Positions 15,363 to 25,287 are shown, numbered from the stretch's first letter. The stretch is 64,000 bases of DNA from Dehalococcoidia bacterium (GCA_028279505.1 JANQNP010000010.1:89677-153676), one strand, 5' to 3'. The notes: generated from the sequence alone by a model not told the origin. A program made the numbers and translations.

Positions 15363-17511
15363 ATTCCTGGACGCGTTCTACTGAGATCACGCCTCGGACC
15401 GCGTCCAGCGCCGAGATCAACCGCACGAACTGGGCACCGCCCTCGGTCTCCAGCGTCAGATCGAGCATCGTCGTGCGGTCGTTGTGCTCGAGGGTGCGCA
15501 CCCCGACCATGTTCACGCCCGCGTTCGCGGCCAGCGTGCTCACGTCGCGCAGCAGCCCCACGCGGTCCCAGGCGTGCACCTGCACACGCGCCGAGTACAT
15601 GTCGGAACTCGGGCCCCAGTCGCAGTCGAGGAGCCGCTCCGGTTCGCGCACGCGGGCCATGTTCCGGCAGCTCTGCCGGTGCACCGTGATCCCGCCGCCG
15701 CGGGTCGTGAACCCCACGATCTGATCGCCGGGCAGGGGGCTGCAGCACTTCGCGAGCACCACGTGCAGCCCGGCGGTTCCGAGGACCCGCACCCCCGGCG
15801 TCCCGCCGACCTTGATCGTTGACGGCGCGAACTCCGAGGGCGCCGTCTGCGGCGCGTGCTCCGCCAGCTCGTTGCCCAGGTGCTGGGCGGACACGTCGCC
15901 TGACCCGATCGCCGCGTAGAGATCGTCCATCGACTTCAGCTTGAAGCGTTCCCAGATGTTCACCGGCACCTGATTGATCGCCAGTCGCTTCATCTCGCGC
16001 TCGAACTGCTCGCGTCCGCGCTCCACGTTCTCGCCGCGCTGCTGGCGGCGGAACCACTGGCGCACCTTCTGGCGTGAGTGACTCGACCCGAGGTATCCGA
16101 GCGCCGGCAGCAGCCAGTCGCGCGATGGCCCCTTCTGGGTGCGGCTGCGCAGGATCTCCACCACATCGCCGTTGTTGAGCTTCGTGTTGAGCGGCACCAG
16201 CTTGCCGTTCACCTTCGCGCCCGCGCACGCATGACCGAGGTCTGTGTGCACGCGATAGGCGAAGTCCACCGGCGTGCAGCCACGCGGCAGCACCTGCACG
16301 TCCCCGCGCGGCGTGTTCACGAATACCTGGTCGGAGAACACGTCGGTCTTCACCGACTCGAGGAAGTCCTCCGCCCCCTCCTGTTGCCACTCGATCAGGT
16401 GGCGCAGCCAGGACATCCGCTCCTCGTACTGGATGTCGCGCTTCGAGGGCTCGCTCTTGTACTGCCAGTGCGCCGCGACCCCGTACTCCGCGATCTCGTG
16501 CATCTCAAACGTGCGGATCTGCACCTCGAACGGCCGCGTGCCCGGTCCCAGCACCGAGGTGTGCAGCGACTGGTACAGCGACTCTTTCGGGCTCGCGATG
16601 TAGTCGTCAAACGCGTTCGGGATCGGCCGCCAGGTCTGGTGCACCACCCCGAGGGCTGCGTAGCAGTCGGCGACGTTGTCGACGAGCACCCGTAGCGCCA
16701 GCAGATCGTGGATCTGGTCGAACGTCTTCCCCTCGCGCGTGTAGCGCTGCTCCTTCTCGTAGATCGAGTAGAGGTGCTTCGCGCGCCCGGTCACCTCGGC
16801 GGAGATCCCGGCCTCCTCGAGGGTGCCGCGCAGCTCCGTCTCGATGCGCCGGATGTAGCGCTCGCGCTCGCTGCGCTTCGACGCCAGCGTCGAGGCGACG
16901 CGCCGGTACTGCTCCGGCTCGAGGTAGCGGAACGCGAGGTCCTCCAGCTCCCACTTGAACTGCCAGACCCCCAGGCGCGCGGCCAGCGGCGCGTAGATGT
17001 CGCGCGTCTCCTGCGCGATCGCCCGCTGCCGGTCCGGTGCGAGGTACTGCAACGTCCGCATGTTGTGGAGTCGGTCGGCGAGCTTGATGATCACGACCCG
17101 CACGTCCTCGGCCATCGCGAGGAACATCTTGCGCAGCGTCTCGGCGTCGGCGTTCTGGTCCTCGACGGACGGGAGCTGGTCGATCTTCGTCGCGCCCTCG
17201 ACGAGTCGGCCTACCTCGGCGCCAAACCGCTCGTTCAGCTCCTCGACGCTGACGTCGCAGTCCTCGACCACATCGTGGAGGAGCCCCGCCTCGATCGTGA
17301 GCGCGTCCATCTTCAGGTCCGCGAGCATCGCCGTGACCGCGATCGGATGCGTGACGTACGGTTCGCCGGAGCGCCGCTGCTGACCGTCGTGCGCATCGAT
17401 CGCGAACGTCAGCGCCCGCTCGATCGAGTGGACGCGGTCCGACGGCAGGTAGGAACTGAGAGTATCGAGGAGTTCGCGAGCGCCTGGTTCGACGCCCTTG
17501 GTGGCGACCAT
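15361..17511 (-). CDS. rel: RelA/SpoT-family bifunctional (p)ppGpp synthetase/hydrolase
   Basis: 716 residues, full length Rel. The HD hydrolase domain has intact GLLHDVVED (77-84). The synthetase domain has GRAKHLYSIYEK, LLALRVLVDN and the long EVQIRTFEMHEIAEYG motif, so both activities look intact. TGS domain: VFVNTPRGDVQVLPRGCTPVDFAY. Then comes the helical/zinc-finger region with the CC pair in AKCCSPLPGD, and a C-terminal ACT domain (~640-716). It makes pppGpp from GTP plus ATP during starvation and degrades it with its HD domain. Divergent from hisS with a 111-base gap. A TAACCT hexamer lies 9 bases upstream of the ATG, pointing to a short or absent leader. Confidence 0.96.
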   Translation of the reverse strand: MVATKGVEPGARELLDTLSSYLPSDRVHSIERALTFAIDAHDGQQRRSGEPYVTHPIAVTAMLADLKMDALTIEAGLLHDVVEDCDVSVEELNERFGAEVGRLVEGATKIDQLPSVEDQNADAETLRKMFLAMAEDVRVVIIKLADRLHNMRTLQYLAPDRQRAIAQETRDIYAPLAARLGVWQFKWELEDLAFRYLEPEQYRRVASTLASKRSERERYIRRIETELRGTLEEAGISAEVTGRAKHLYSIYEKEQRYTREGKTFDQIHDLLALRVLVDNVADCYAALGVVHQTWRPIPNAFDDYIASPKESLYQSLHTSVLGPGTRPFEVQIRTFEMHEIAEYGVAAHWQYKSEPSKRDIQYEERMSWLRHLIEWQQEGAEDFLESVKTDVFSDQVFVNTPRGDVQVLPRGCTPVDFAYRVHTDLGHACAGAKVNGKLVPLNTKLNNGDVVEILRSRTQKGPSRDWLLPALGYLGSSHSRQKVRQWFRRQQRGENVERGREQFEREMKRLAINQVPVNIWERFKLKSMDDLYAAIGSGDVSAQHLGNELAEHAPQTAPSEFAPSTIKVGGTPGVRVLGTAGLHVVLAKCCSPLPGDQIVGFTTRGGGITVHRQSCRNMARVREPERLLDCDWGPSSDMYSARVQVHAWDRVGLLRDVSTLAANAGVNMVGVRTLEHNDRTTMLDLTLETEGGAQFVRLISALDAVRGVISVERVQE

Positions 17512-17520
17512 CTTCCGCTG

Positions 17521-17526
17521 AGGTTA
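17521..17526 (-). promoter_or_regulatory. -10-like hexamer TAACCT before rel
   Basis: TAACCT on the minus strand, 9 bases before the rel ATG. Confidence 0.35.
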
Positions 17527-17610
17527 CCACGCGTCAGATCGACCAGAACGCCTCTCAGGGCCCGATGCCGTTGGAGAAACCACTGATTTCCCCTCGGATC
17601 CGCTCGTCCG

Positions 17611-17616
17611 TAGACT
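17611..17616 (+). promoter_or_regulatory. -10-like hexamer TAGACT, leaderless start of hisS
   Basis: TAGACT ends 6 bases before the hisS ATG at 17623. The same hexamer occurs upstream of several other genes in the window. Confidence 0.45.
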
Positions 17617-17622
17617 CGCTCG

Positions 17623-18900
17623 ATGGCTGACGTACAGGCGCCCCGCGGCATGCACGACGTCCTCCCCGAGGACGCCGCCCTCTGGCAGTTCATCCGCGAG
17701 GCGGCGCGCCGCGTCCCCGCCCGCTTCGACTACCACGAGATCGCCACACCCCTCGTCGAGAACGAGCGCGTCTTCCTCCGCGCCGTCGGCGAGGACTCCG
17801 ACATCGGCTCCAAGGAGCTCTACGCCTTCGACGACCGAGGCGGCGACCGCCTCGCGCTCCGCCCCGAAGGCACTGCGGGAGTGGTGCGCGCTTATGTCGA
17901 GCACGGCATGGCCAGCCGCCCCCACCCGCTCCGCCTCTGGTACCTCGGCCCCTTCTTTCGCTACGACCGCCCGCAGGCCGGCCGCTACCGCCAGCTCAAC
18001 CAGTTCGGCGTCGAGCTCTTCGGCGACCCGACCCCCGCTGCCGACGCTGAGGTCATGGACCTCCAGCGCTCCTTCTACGAGGAGATGGGCCTCGACGACC
18101 TCACCCTCCGCATCAACTCGATCGGCACCCCCGAAACCCGCGCTCGCTACATCGAGGACCTGACCGCCCACTTCCGCCCGCACGTGGACACCCTCTCCGC
18201 CGACTCGCGCCGCCGCCTGGAGACCAACGTCCTCCGCATCCTCGACTCGAAGGAGGACGCCGAGCACGATGCCGTGCGCAACGCCCCCGAGATCCTCGAC
18301 TACCTCGACGACGACGACCGCGCCCACTTCGACGCCGTGCGCGCCTACCTCGAGGCGCTCGGCATCGCCTACACCGTCGACCCCCGCATCGTCCGAGGGC
18401 TCGACTACTACACGAGGACCGTCTGGGAGTTCGAACCTGCCGAGGCAGGCGGCCAGTCGACCGTCGGCGGCGGGGGCCGCTACGACGGCCTCGTCGAGAT
18501 GCTCGGCGGTCAGCCGACCCCGGCCGTTGGCTTCGGCACCGGCATCGAGCGCATCGTCATCAACCTCAAGGAACGCGTCTTCGCCGACGGCCTCCCGGCC
18601 GAGCCCGTCGACGTCGTCACCATCCCTCTAGGCGAGCAAGGCCCCGCCGCGGCCCTGAAGGCGGCGTCCCAACTCCGCGAGGTCGGCCTCAAAGTCCGCA
18701 ACGGCACCCCGGGTCGCTCCATGAAAGCCCAGCTCCGCAACGCAAACCGCGCGAACGCGCTCTACGCCCTCATCATCGGCGACGGCGAAGTCGCCAGCGG
18801 CACCGCCCAGCTCAAGCCACTCAACGCCCGCGGCGACCAGCTCACCGTCCCCCTCGACGACGTGGCGACAGCGATTCACGAGGCGCAGGCTCGCCAATAG
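17623..18900 (+). CDS. hisS: Histidine--tRNA ligase
   Basis: 425 residues, the normal class II HisRS length. Motif 1 region: PRGMHDVLPEDAALWQFI near the start. Motif 2: ALRPEGTAGVVRAYVEH followed by LWYLGPFFRYDRPQAGRYRQ. HisA motif: RGLDYYTRTVWEF (~260-272), with motif 3 at GGGGRYDGLVEMLGG and GFGTGIERI. The C-terminal anticodon-binding domain ends with the usual alpha/beta Rossmann-like unit. It charges tRNA-His. Divergent from rel; monocistronic, since the next gene converges. Confidence 0.97.
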   Translation: MADVQAPRGMHDVLPEDAALWQFIREAARRVPARFDYHEIATPLVENERVFLRAVGEDSDIGSKELYAFDDRGGDRLALRPEGTAGVVRAYVEHGMASRPHPLRLWYLGPFFRYDRPQAGRYRQLNQFGVELFGDPTPAADAEVMDLQRSFYEEMGLDDLTLRINSIGTPETRARYIEDLTAHFRPHVDTLSADSRRRLETNVLRILDSKEDAEHDAVRNAPEILDYLDDDDRAHFDAVRAYLEALGIAYTVDPRIVRGLDYYTRTVWEFEPAEAGGQSTVGGGGRYDGLVEMLGGQPTPAVGFGTGIERIVINLKERVFADGLPAEPVDVVTIPLGEQGPAAALKAASQLREVGLKVRNGTPGRSMKAQLRNANRANALYALIIGDGEVASGTAQLKPLNARGDQLTVPLDDVATAIHEAQARQ

Positions 18901-18943
18901 CCACCGAGGACCCCGGACTTCCGCAGCCTGGCGCGAAGCGTCC

Positions 18944-21199
18944 CTAGACCCTCGAAGAGGGCGAAGACGGCCACCAGTTCCAGTGGCCGAACTGGCTGAT
19001 CAGCGCCGGCACGATCAGCGTCCGTGTGATGAACGTGTCCATCAGCACGCCGATCGCGACGGCGAAGCCGAGCTGGAACAGATCCTGCAGCGGCAACACC
19101 ATCAGCGCCGAGAACGTTCCCGCGAGGATCAACCCCGCCGACGTGATCACGCCGCCCGTCCGAGCGAGGGCGTATCGGGTCGCCTCGTTCAGCGGCGACC
19201 GCTTCGCTTCCTCACGCACCCGAGACATCAGATAGATGTTGTAGTCGACGCTCAGCGCGTTGAGGAACACGAAGAGGAAGAACGGCACGCTCTGGCCGAT
19301 CCCGGCCTGCCCCAGCACCACCACGAACACGAAGACCGACAATCCGAGCGTGGCGAAGTACGTCACCCCGATCGTCGCCATCAGGTACAACGGCGCGATC
19401 AGCGACCGCAGCAGCACCGCCAGCACCAGCCCGATCGCCAGCAGGATCAGCGGCAGCACCACGAGGGTGTCTCGGTCGTTCGCTTCGCGCGTGTCGAAGA
19501 TCTCCGCGGTCTCCCCGCCAACGAGCACTGAGGACGCGCCCAGCCCCGCGTCGCGCGCCGCTTCCTGCGCCGTCAGGCGCAGCTCCGGCACTGCGTCGAG
19601 CGCGGCGTCCGAGTACGGGTTGTCCGCCAGCACCACATCGATCCGCGCCACCCCGCCATCGAGCGACACGAACCGCGCCGCCGCGCCCCCTCCCGAGGGC
19701 TGCGTGCTGACCGAGGCCTCGCTCCCGAACGGTCGGCTCGGCCCCTGCACGCTCGCCACCGCTGGCAAGCCGTCGAGCGCCGCGGTCACCGCGTCGATCT
19801 GCGCCAGCTCCGCCGAATCGAACGCCGAGGCGCCGTCCGGCAGCTCGACGTACACCCGCGTCGGCGACAGCTCTCCGGCCGGGAACCCCTGGCGCAGCAG
19901 CTCGAAGCTATCGACCGACTCCGCGTTCGCGGGCAGGCTCTCCAGCGGGTCGTAGTTCGGCTCGAACTCGACGAGGCCCGCGATCATCAACGCGAGGCCC
20001 GCCGTCGTCACCGCCAGCACCGTCCGAGGTCGCCGCAGCACCACGCCGCCGACGCGTCCATAGAGGCTGCGCTCCCAGCCCTCGCCGCGTGACTCGACCG
20101 ACGCGCTCGTCGCGGGCGCCACCACCCGAGGCTGGAACGGCCAGTACGCGCGCCGCCCGAACGCCGTCAGCACGGCCGGAATCAGCGTCACCGCCGCGAG
20201 CATCATCAGCGCCACGGCGATCGCGATCACCGGCCCGAGCGACTGGTATGAGCGCAGCGTCGCCAGCAGCAGCGCACCGGTCGCGATCAGGATCGTCGCC
20301 CCCGCCGACACGACGGCGCCGCCGACACCACGCATCGTCTCCCGCATCGCAACGTGCTTGTCCTCGTGCCGCGACAGCTCCTCGCGGAACCGCGCCGACA
20401 CGAACAGCACGTAGTCGGTCCCCGTCCCGAACAAGACCACCGTCATGATCCCGGTCGCCTGCCCGTTCACCGACAGGTCGAAGTTCTCGGCAACCCAGGC
20501 CCCAACCCCGCCCGCGAGCTGGAACACCAGCCCCACGCCGAGCAGAGGGATCAGCGCCACGATCGGCGACCGGTAAATCGCCAGCAGCAGCGACAGCACC
20601 AGCACCACGGTCACGATCAGCAGGAAGCCGTCGATCTGCGTGAACACGTTGATCAGATCAACGATCAACCCGCCCGGCCCGCCCACCGCCACCTCGACCC
20701 CCGCGAGGTCAATCGCGTCCGTCTGCTCACGGATCGCCTCGATCGCGTCCGCGAACTCCGGCTCCGCCGGCTCGCCGACGACGTCGACGAAGATGTTGAG
20801 CGTCGTCCCGTCCGCCGACACCAGCCCGTCAGCGGACTCCCGCGTCAACGAGGGCGATCGAACCGACCGCACCTCCGAGGGCGCCTCGTCGCTTACCAGC
20901 CACGCCGACAGCTCCGCCGCCGCTGCGAGCGCCGCGTCGCTCAGCCCCGCTGCCTCGCGAAACACCACGAGGGCAGGCGTCCCGTCGTCGGGGAACCGCT
21001 CGTTCGCCAACTCGAACGCCTGCGTCGACTCGGCGTCGCTCGGCAGGAACAGCGCCTGCTCGTTCTCGCGCACCTCATCGAGTCGCGGCAACGTGGACAG
21101 CAGCAGCCCGGCGACCACGACCCACGTCGCAATCGTGATCCACTTGCCCCGAGGGCTACTCGCGAAGTCCGTCAGCGCGCCGAGCACGGGAACCCTCAC
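18944..21199 (-). CDS. MMPL-family RND transporter
   Basis: 751 residues with two repeats, each one membrane helix, a large outer loop and five further helices. The outer loops (about 35-180 and 400-530) begin with the typical NEQALFLPSDAESTQAFE. The membrane halves carry GTGTDYVLFVSARFREEL in half one and LSVDYNIYLMSRVREEA in half two. Both are the MMPL Asp/Tyr pair used for proton relay, so proton-driven export of lipids or hydrophobic compounds is likely; the substrate is not known. The GTG start gives a short cytoplasmic N-terminus before helix 1 (ITIATWVVVAGLLLS). Converges with hisS. Confidence 0.92.
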   Translation of the reverse strand: MRVPVLGALTDFASSPRGKWITIATWVVVAGLLLSTLPRLDEVRENEQALFLPSDAESTQAFELANERFPDDGTPALVVFREAAGLSDAALAAAAELSAWLVSDEAPSEVRSVRSPSLTRESADGLVSADGTTLNIFVDVVGEPAEPEFADAIEAIREQTDAIDLAGVEVAVGGPGGLIVDLINVFTQIDGFLLIVTVVLVLSLLLAIYRSPIVALIPLLGVGLVFQLAGGVGAWVAENFDLSVNGQATGIMTVVLFGTGTDYVLFVSARFREELSRHEDKHVAMRETMRGVGGAVVSAGATILIATGALLLATLRSYQSLGPVIAIAVALMMLAAVTLIPAVLTAFGRRAYWPFQPRVVAPATSASVESRGEGWERSLYGRVGGVVLRRPRTVLAVTTAGLALMIAGLVEFEPNYDPLESLPANAESVDSFELLRQGFPAGELSPTRVYVELPDGASAFDSAELAQIDAVTAALDGLPAVASVQGPSRPFGSEASVSTQPSGGGAAARFVSLDGGVARIDVVLADNPYSDAALDAVPELRLTAQEAARDAGLGASSVLVGGETAEIFDTREANDRDTLVVLPLILLAIGLVLAVLLRSLIAPLYLMATIGVTYFATLGLSVFVFVVVLGQAGIGQSVPFFLFVFLNALSVDYNIYLMSRVREEAKRSPLNEATRYALARTGGVITSAGLILAGTFSALMVLPLQDLFQLGFAVAIGVLMDTFITRTLIVPALISQFGHWNWWPSSPSSRV

Positions 21200-21294
21200 T
21201 TCGGTCAGCCGTCTGTGGCCACGAAGAAACCGTATCCCCGATCCCGCCTACGACCGGGCGACCGAGCAGCGAGCCTGCCGCGTGTGCGGGGCCG

Positions 21295-22281
21295 CTACGG
21301 CTCGAGCTGTGCGTCGACGAGGCTCGTCAGCCCAAACAGCGTGTCGATCGTCGGCGTCGGCACCGAGACCAGTCGTCCCAGCTCGGACACCGCCTCCACG
21401 ATCGCCCCGAGCTCGAGGCGCCGGCCACGCTCGAAGTCCTGCAGCATCGAGGTCTTGTGCTCGCCCACCGCGGCGGCGCCCTCGATCCGTTGATCGACGT
21501 CGATGCTGAACGTCTCCCCCAGCGCCTCAGCCACCGCCTGCGCCTCCACCATCGCCGCGCGCGCGACGCCGCGCGCCTGCGGGTGTGCACAGATAGAGGC
21601 CAGCGTCCCGCCGGTCAGCACCGAGATCGGATTGAACGCGACGTTCCCCCAGAGCTTCACCCACAGCTCGTTCCGCAGCCGCCGGCGCACCGTCGCTCGC
21701 AGACCCGCGCGGATCATCACCCGCGACACCTCACGTACCCGGTCGCTGCGCGTCCCATCGGGCTCCCCGAGGGAGAACCGGTCGCCCGCGAGGTGACGGA
21801 CGACCCCGGGCTCGACCACCTCGGTCGCCGGGTAGACGACGCACCCCAGCACCCGCTCGGGCCCGATCGCCTCCCAGATCGCACCCCCCGGGTCGACCGA
21901 GTCCAGGCGCGTGTCCGCCAGCGGCCCCTCGAACTGGTGGAAGTACCACCACGGCACGCCGTTCTGCGCCGTCACCACGGTCGTCTCGGCCCCGAGCATC
22001 GGCGCCAGCAGTGGCGCCATCTCACTCACCTGGTGCGCCTTCAGCGTGAGCAGCACCACGTCCTGCTCGCCCGCCTCGGCCGGCGTCCCCACCGCTCGAG
22101 GTGACGTGTACTCTCGGATCTCCTCGCCGTCGTCGCCGGTGCTGAGCAGCGTCAGCCCGTCGCGCCTCATCGCGTCCAGGGACGCGCCGCGCGCGATCAG
22201 CGTCACCTCCTCGCCGGCGAGCGCGAGGCGCGCGCCGACGTAGCCGCCGATCGCGCCGGCACCCACGATCGCGATGCGCAT
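21295..22281 (-). CDS. panE: 2-dehydropantoate 2-reductase (ketopantoate reductase)
   Basis: 328 residues. The N-terminal Rossmann motif is MRIAIVGAGAIGGYVGARLA, followed by VVLLTLKAHQV and TAQNGVPWW. In the C-terminal helical domain are NELWVKLWGNVAFNPIS, with the catalytic Lys, and the GEHKTSMLQDFERGRRLELG motif, with the substrate-binding Ser and Glu. It reduces ketopantoate to pantoate with NADPH in CoA synthesis. A GGGAGG lies about 10 bases upstream of the ATG. It is about 25 bases downstream of the CoA-ligase-like gene on the same strand. No other pantothenate genes are nearby, so a related 2-oxoacid reductase role remains possible. Confidence 0.88.
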   Translation of the reverse strand: MRIAIVGAGAIGGYVGARLALAGEEVTLIARGASLDAMRRDGLTLLSTGDDGEEIREYTSPRAVGTPAEAGEQDVVLLTLKAHQVSEMAPLLAPMLGAETTVVTAQNGVPWWYFHQFEGPLADTRLDSVDPGGAIWEAIGPERVLGCVVYPATEVVEPGVVRHLAGDRFSLGEPDGTRSDRVREVSRVMIRAGLRATVRRRLRNELWVKLWGNVAFNPISVLTGGTLASICAHPQARGVARAAMVEAQAVAEALGETFSIDVDQRIEGAAAVGEHKTSMLQDFERGRRLELGAIVEAVSELGRLVSVPTPTIDTLFGLTSLVDAQLEP

Positions 22282-22306
22282 CGGAATCGGCCCTCCCGAG
22301 GGCGCG

Positions 22307-23812
22307 CTAGGCGCCGAGGCCCAGCTGATCGGCGAGACCGATCCGCTGCAGCTTGCCGGTCGGCCCCTTCGGGATCTCGTCCACGAACAGCACCGTTCGA
22401 GGCACCTTGAAGTCGACGAGCCTCGAGGCCACGTAGCTGCGCGCGTCCCCCTCGCTCAGCTCGGCCCCGTCCGCGAGCACGATCGCGACGGCCACGTCCT
22501 CGCCGAGCCGCTGGTGCGGAACCGCGAACGCGACCGCCTGGTCGACGGCCTCGTGCTCCAGCAGCACCTCGTCGATCTCGCGCGGCGAGATCTTCTCGCC
22601 GCCGCGGTTGATGATCTCCTTCAGCCGTCCGGTCAAGAACAGGTAGCCGTCTTCGTCCAGGTAGCCCTGGTCGCCGGTACGGAACCAGCCATCCGTGAAC
22701 GCGGTCGCGTTCGCCTCCGGGTTGCTCTCGTACCCCGAGGTCACGTTGCCGCCCTGGATCACCACCTCGCCGGTCTCGCCCTGGGCGAGCAGCGTCCCGG
22801 CCTCATCCATGATCGCGACCTGCACGTTGCTGCCACGCCCCACCGAGCCCGGCTTCCGCTCGCCCGGTGGCAGTGGGTTCGCCGCCATCTGGTGCGACGC
22901 CTCGGTCATCCCGTAGGCCTCGATCATGGGCGCACCGAACACCCGCTCCATGTCCGCCATCACCGGCGGCGGCAGCGACGCCGAGGACGAGCGCATGAAC
23001 CGCAGCGGGTGATTCGCGATCACCTCATCCTTGCCACGCGACCGCGACAGGATCAGCTGATGCATCGTCGGCACCGCCGTGAACCACGTCGGCTTCACGT
23101 CCTCGACCCAGTCGAAGAAGCGGAAGGCGTCGAAGCCCGGCGAGCACGCCACAGCCGCCCCGGCATCCATCGAGGCAAGCACCGCCGCCACCAGCCCGTG
23201 GATGTGGAACAGCGGCATCACGTTCAGGCAGCGGTCCGCCGGCGTCAGTTCGAGGTGCGCGTGGATGTTCCCCGCCGAGATCGCCAGGTTGCGCTGCGAC
23301 AGCGGCACGATCTTCGGCCGCGAGGTCGTCCCTGAGGTGTGCAGCACCATCGCCACCTCGTCGGCGCTCGGCCGCCGCGGCTCAACCGCCTCGATCGCGG
23401 TGCCGTCACGCGATAGCGACAACGAGCCCGCTTCGCCCTCCAGCGTCAGCAGTTGCGTCTCCGGACCGGCGGCAGCTCGTGCAGCCTCAGCATCCCCATC
23501 CAGCGTGATCAGCGCCTTCGCCCCGACATCCTCGAGGTAGAAGCGGAACTCCTCCTCGCGGTACGCCGGATTCAGCGGCGCCGACGTTGAGCAGCTCGCC
23601 ACAGCGAGGAACGTGACCGCCATCTCCGGCCCGTTCGGCAGCACGATCGCGACCCGGTCCGAGGTCCCGATGTCGAGCGCGGCTAGCTGGCCCGCGAGTC
23701 GATCCACCTCGGCGCGTAGCTGGGCGTAGCTCAGGGGCTCACGTTCCGGTGCCGCGATCGCGGCATCGTCGTCGGACCCGTGGTCCAGCAGCTCGCGGAT
23801 CGTCTCAGCCAT
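22307..23812 (-). CDS. Acyl-CoA synthetase, oxalate--CoA ligase-like (AAE3/PCS60 group)
   Basis: 501 residues from the ATG at 23812. ANL superfamily motifs are all present: the P-loop LHTSGTTSRPKIVPLSQ, EAYGMTEASHQM, GWFRTGDQGYLDEDGYLFLTGR, INRGGEKISPREID and the C-terminal Lys in KGPTGKLQRI. The wording around the acyl pocket (NVMPLFHIHGLVAAVLAS, TWFTAVPTMHQLIL, SSASLPP, MTEASHQMAANPLP) closely follows plant AAE3 and yeast PCS60 oxalyl-CoA synthetases as I remember them, so oxalate is the best guess for the substrate; medium-chain acids are the alternative. The next gene upstream is an MFS carrier of the oxalate/monocarboxylate type, which fits uptake plus activation. A TAGACT hexamer at 23871-23876 may be its -10. 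Confidence 0.8.
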   Translation of the reverse strand: MAETIRELLDHGSDDDAAIAAPEREPLSYAQLRAEVDRLAGQLAALDIGTSDRVAIVLPNGPEMAVTFLAVASCSTSAPLNPAYREEEFRFYLEDVGAKALITLDGDAEAARAAAGPETQLLTLEGEAGSLSLSRDGTAIEAVEPRRPSADEVAMVLHTSGTTSRPKIVPLSQRNLAISAGNIHAHLELTPADRCLNVMPLFHIHGLVAAVLASMDAGAAVACSPGFDAFRFFDWVEDVKPTWFTAVPTMHQLILSRSRGKDEVIANHPLRFMRSSSASLPPPVMADMERVFGAPMIEAYGMTEASHQMAANPLPPGERKPGSVGRGSNVQVAIMDEAGTLLAQGETGEVVIQGGNVTSGYESNPEANATAFTDGWFRTGDQGYLDEDGYLFLTGRLKEIINRGGEKISPREIDEVLLEHEAVDQAVAFAVPHQRLGEDVAVAIVLADGAELSEGDARSYVASRLVDFKVPRTVLFVDEIPKGPTGKLQRIGLADQLGLGA

Positions 23813-23910
23813 CGCACTTCCCGCCGCTCGTCGGACCACGTTGAAGCGCGGCGTGGCCGCGCGGCCCACCAGTCTATCGGCCGTCCGCCGTGCAACCAGA
23901 GCGGGGCCGG

Positions 23911-25287
23911 CTAGCCCTCCGACCGCGTCGTGCCCACTCCCACCGGCTCGCGCTCCTCAGGCGTCGGCTGCAAGTCCTCCGCGCCGATCACCGGCGCGGG
24001 CGCCGGAGCACCGAGGCCACTCGACGGGCCGTCCGACGGCGGCAGCGTCGGCTTCGTCGCGAACACGAAGAACAGCGACCCCAGCGCTGCGAAGATCGCC
24101 AACATCGTGAAGCCGAACTCGTACGAACCGGTGGTGTCGTAGGAGATCCCCGCGATCACCGGCCCGGCGATCATCCCGGTCATCATCACCATCGATGAGA
24201 ACCCCATGATCGTCCCGAACGACTGGCGGCCGAAGTAGTCGGCGCGGATCGCCTGGATCAGCGGCCCCCGCGTCCCCATCGCCGTCCCGTTGATCACCAC
24301 GAACCCGAGGATCATCAGCTGGTTGGTCGCGTAGGCCAGCAGCATCAGCGCCACGCCGTGCCCGAACAGCGCGATCACGATCGTCAGCCGCTTGTTCACC
24401 CGGTCGCCGAAGAAGCCGCCGATGATCGTCTGGCCGATCACCATCGACACCGTCATCACGAGGATCATGGTCGCCGCGTAGCTCAGCGAGTACCCAAGCT
24501 CCTCGACGTGCGCCACGAAGTGCACCATCACCGCGCCGATCACGAGCAACGACGAGCCGTGCCCGAGCGCGATGAACCAGAACGCCCGCGTCCGCAGCGC
24601 CTGCCGCGCCGTGAACCCGCGCTCGGGCGGCTCCTCGTCGCTGCTCGGCGCGGCGCCGTCCGGCCGCATCCCGTAGTCCTCGGGGCGATGCCGCACGAGC
24701 GTCGCCAGCGGCAACCCGACCACGAGGATGAACACCCCCGAGGCCACGGCCATCGACCGCCAGCCGATCGACTCGAGCAGCGCCACGACCCCCGGCTGCA
24801 CCAGCCCGCCGGCAGCGAACCCCATCGAAACCATCGCGAGCGCAAACGCGCGCCGCCGGTTGAACCAGTTCACGACGGCCACCGTCACCGGCAGGAACGA
24901 GCCCAGCGCAGACCCGAGGGCGATCAGCAGGAACGCCGCATAGAAGGTCGCGATCGAGTTGATCTGGCTGAACGCGAAGAACCCGATCGCGAAGATCACG
25001 ATCCCCGTGATCATCACCTTCCGAGGCCCGAACCGGTCGATCGCCCAGCCCTCGATCGGACCCAGCAACCCGCTCTCGATGCGCTGCAGCGCGAACGCCA
25101 GCGCAAAGGCGGTCCGGCTCCAGCCGAAGTCGTCCTCCAGCAGCACGACGTACGCGCCGAACGCATGGAACACCAGCGCCCCGTTGGCCGTGTTCACGAT
25201 GAACCCGGAACCAACGATCCACCAACCGTAGAACACGCGCTCCCGCAGCCTCGAAATAGTCCCCGTCGACTCACGAAGCGCGGCCAA
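23911..25287 (-). CDS. MFS transporter, oxalate/monocarboxylate-type
   Basis: 458 residues, 12 membrane helices in two groups of six with a cytoplasmic loop near 195-225 (HRPEDYGMRPDG). The N-terminal FYGWWIVGSGFIVN and the motif GWAIDRFGPRKVM are typical of the OFA/monocarboxylate porter branch of the MFS. The C-terminal ~35 residues are Pro-rich and polar. Start uncertain: the longest frame opens with TTG at 25287; GTG at 25236 just before FYGWW is an alternative. It lies upstream of the oxalyl-CoA-ligase-like gene with a 98-base gap, so a shared role in carboxylate use is plausible but not shown. Confidence 0.82.
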   Translation of the reverse strand: MAALRESTGTISRLRERVFYGWWIVGSGFIVNTANGALVFHAFGAYVVLLEDDFGWSRTAFALAFALQRIESGLLGPIEGWAIDRFGPRKVMITGIVIFAIGFFAFSQINSIATFYAAFLLIALGSALGSFLPVTVAVVNWFNRRRAFALAMVSMGFAAGGLVQPGVVALLESIGWRSMAVASGVFILVVGLPLATLVRHRPEDYGMRPDGAAPSSDEEPPERGFTARQALRTRAFWFIALGHGSSLLVIGAVMVHFVAHVEELGYSLSYAATMILVMTVSMVIGQTIIGGFFGDRVNKRLTIVIALFGHGVALMLLAYATNQLMILGFVVINGTAMGTRGPLIQAIRADYFGRQSFGTIMGFSSMVMMTGMIAGPVIAGISYDTTGSYEFGFTMLAIFAALGSLFFVFATKPTLPPSDGPSSGLGAPAPAPVIGAEDLQPTPEEREPVGVGTTRSEG

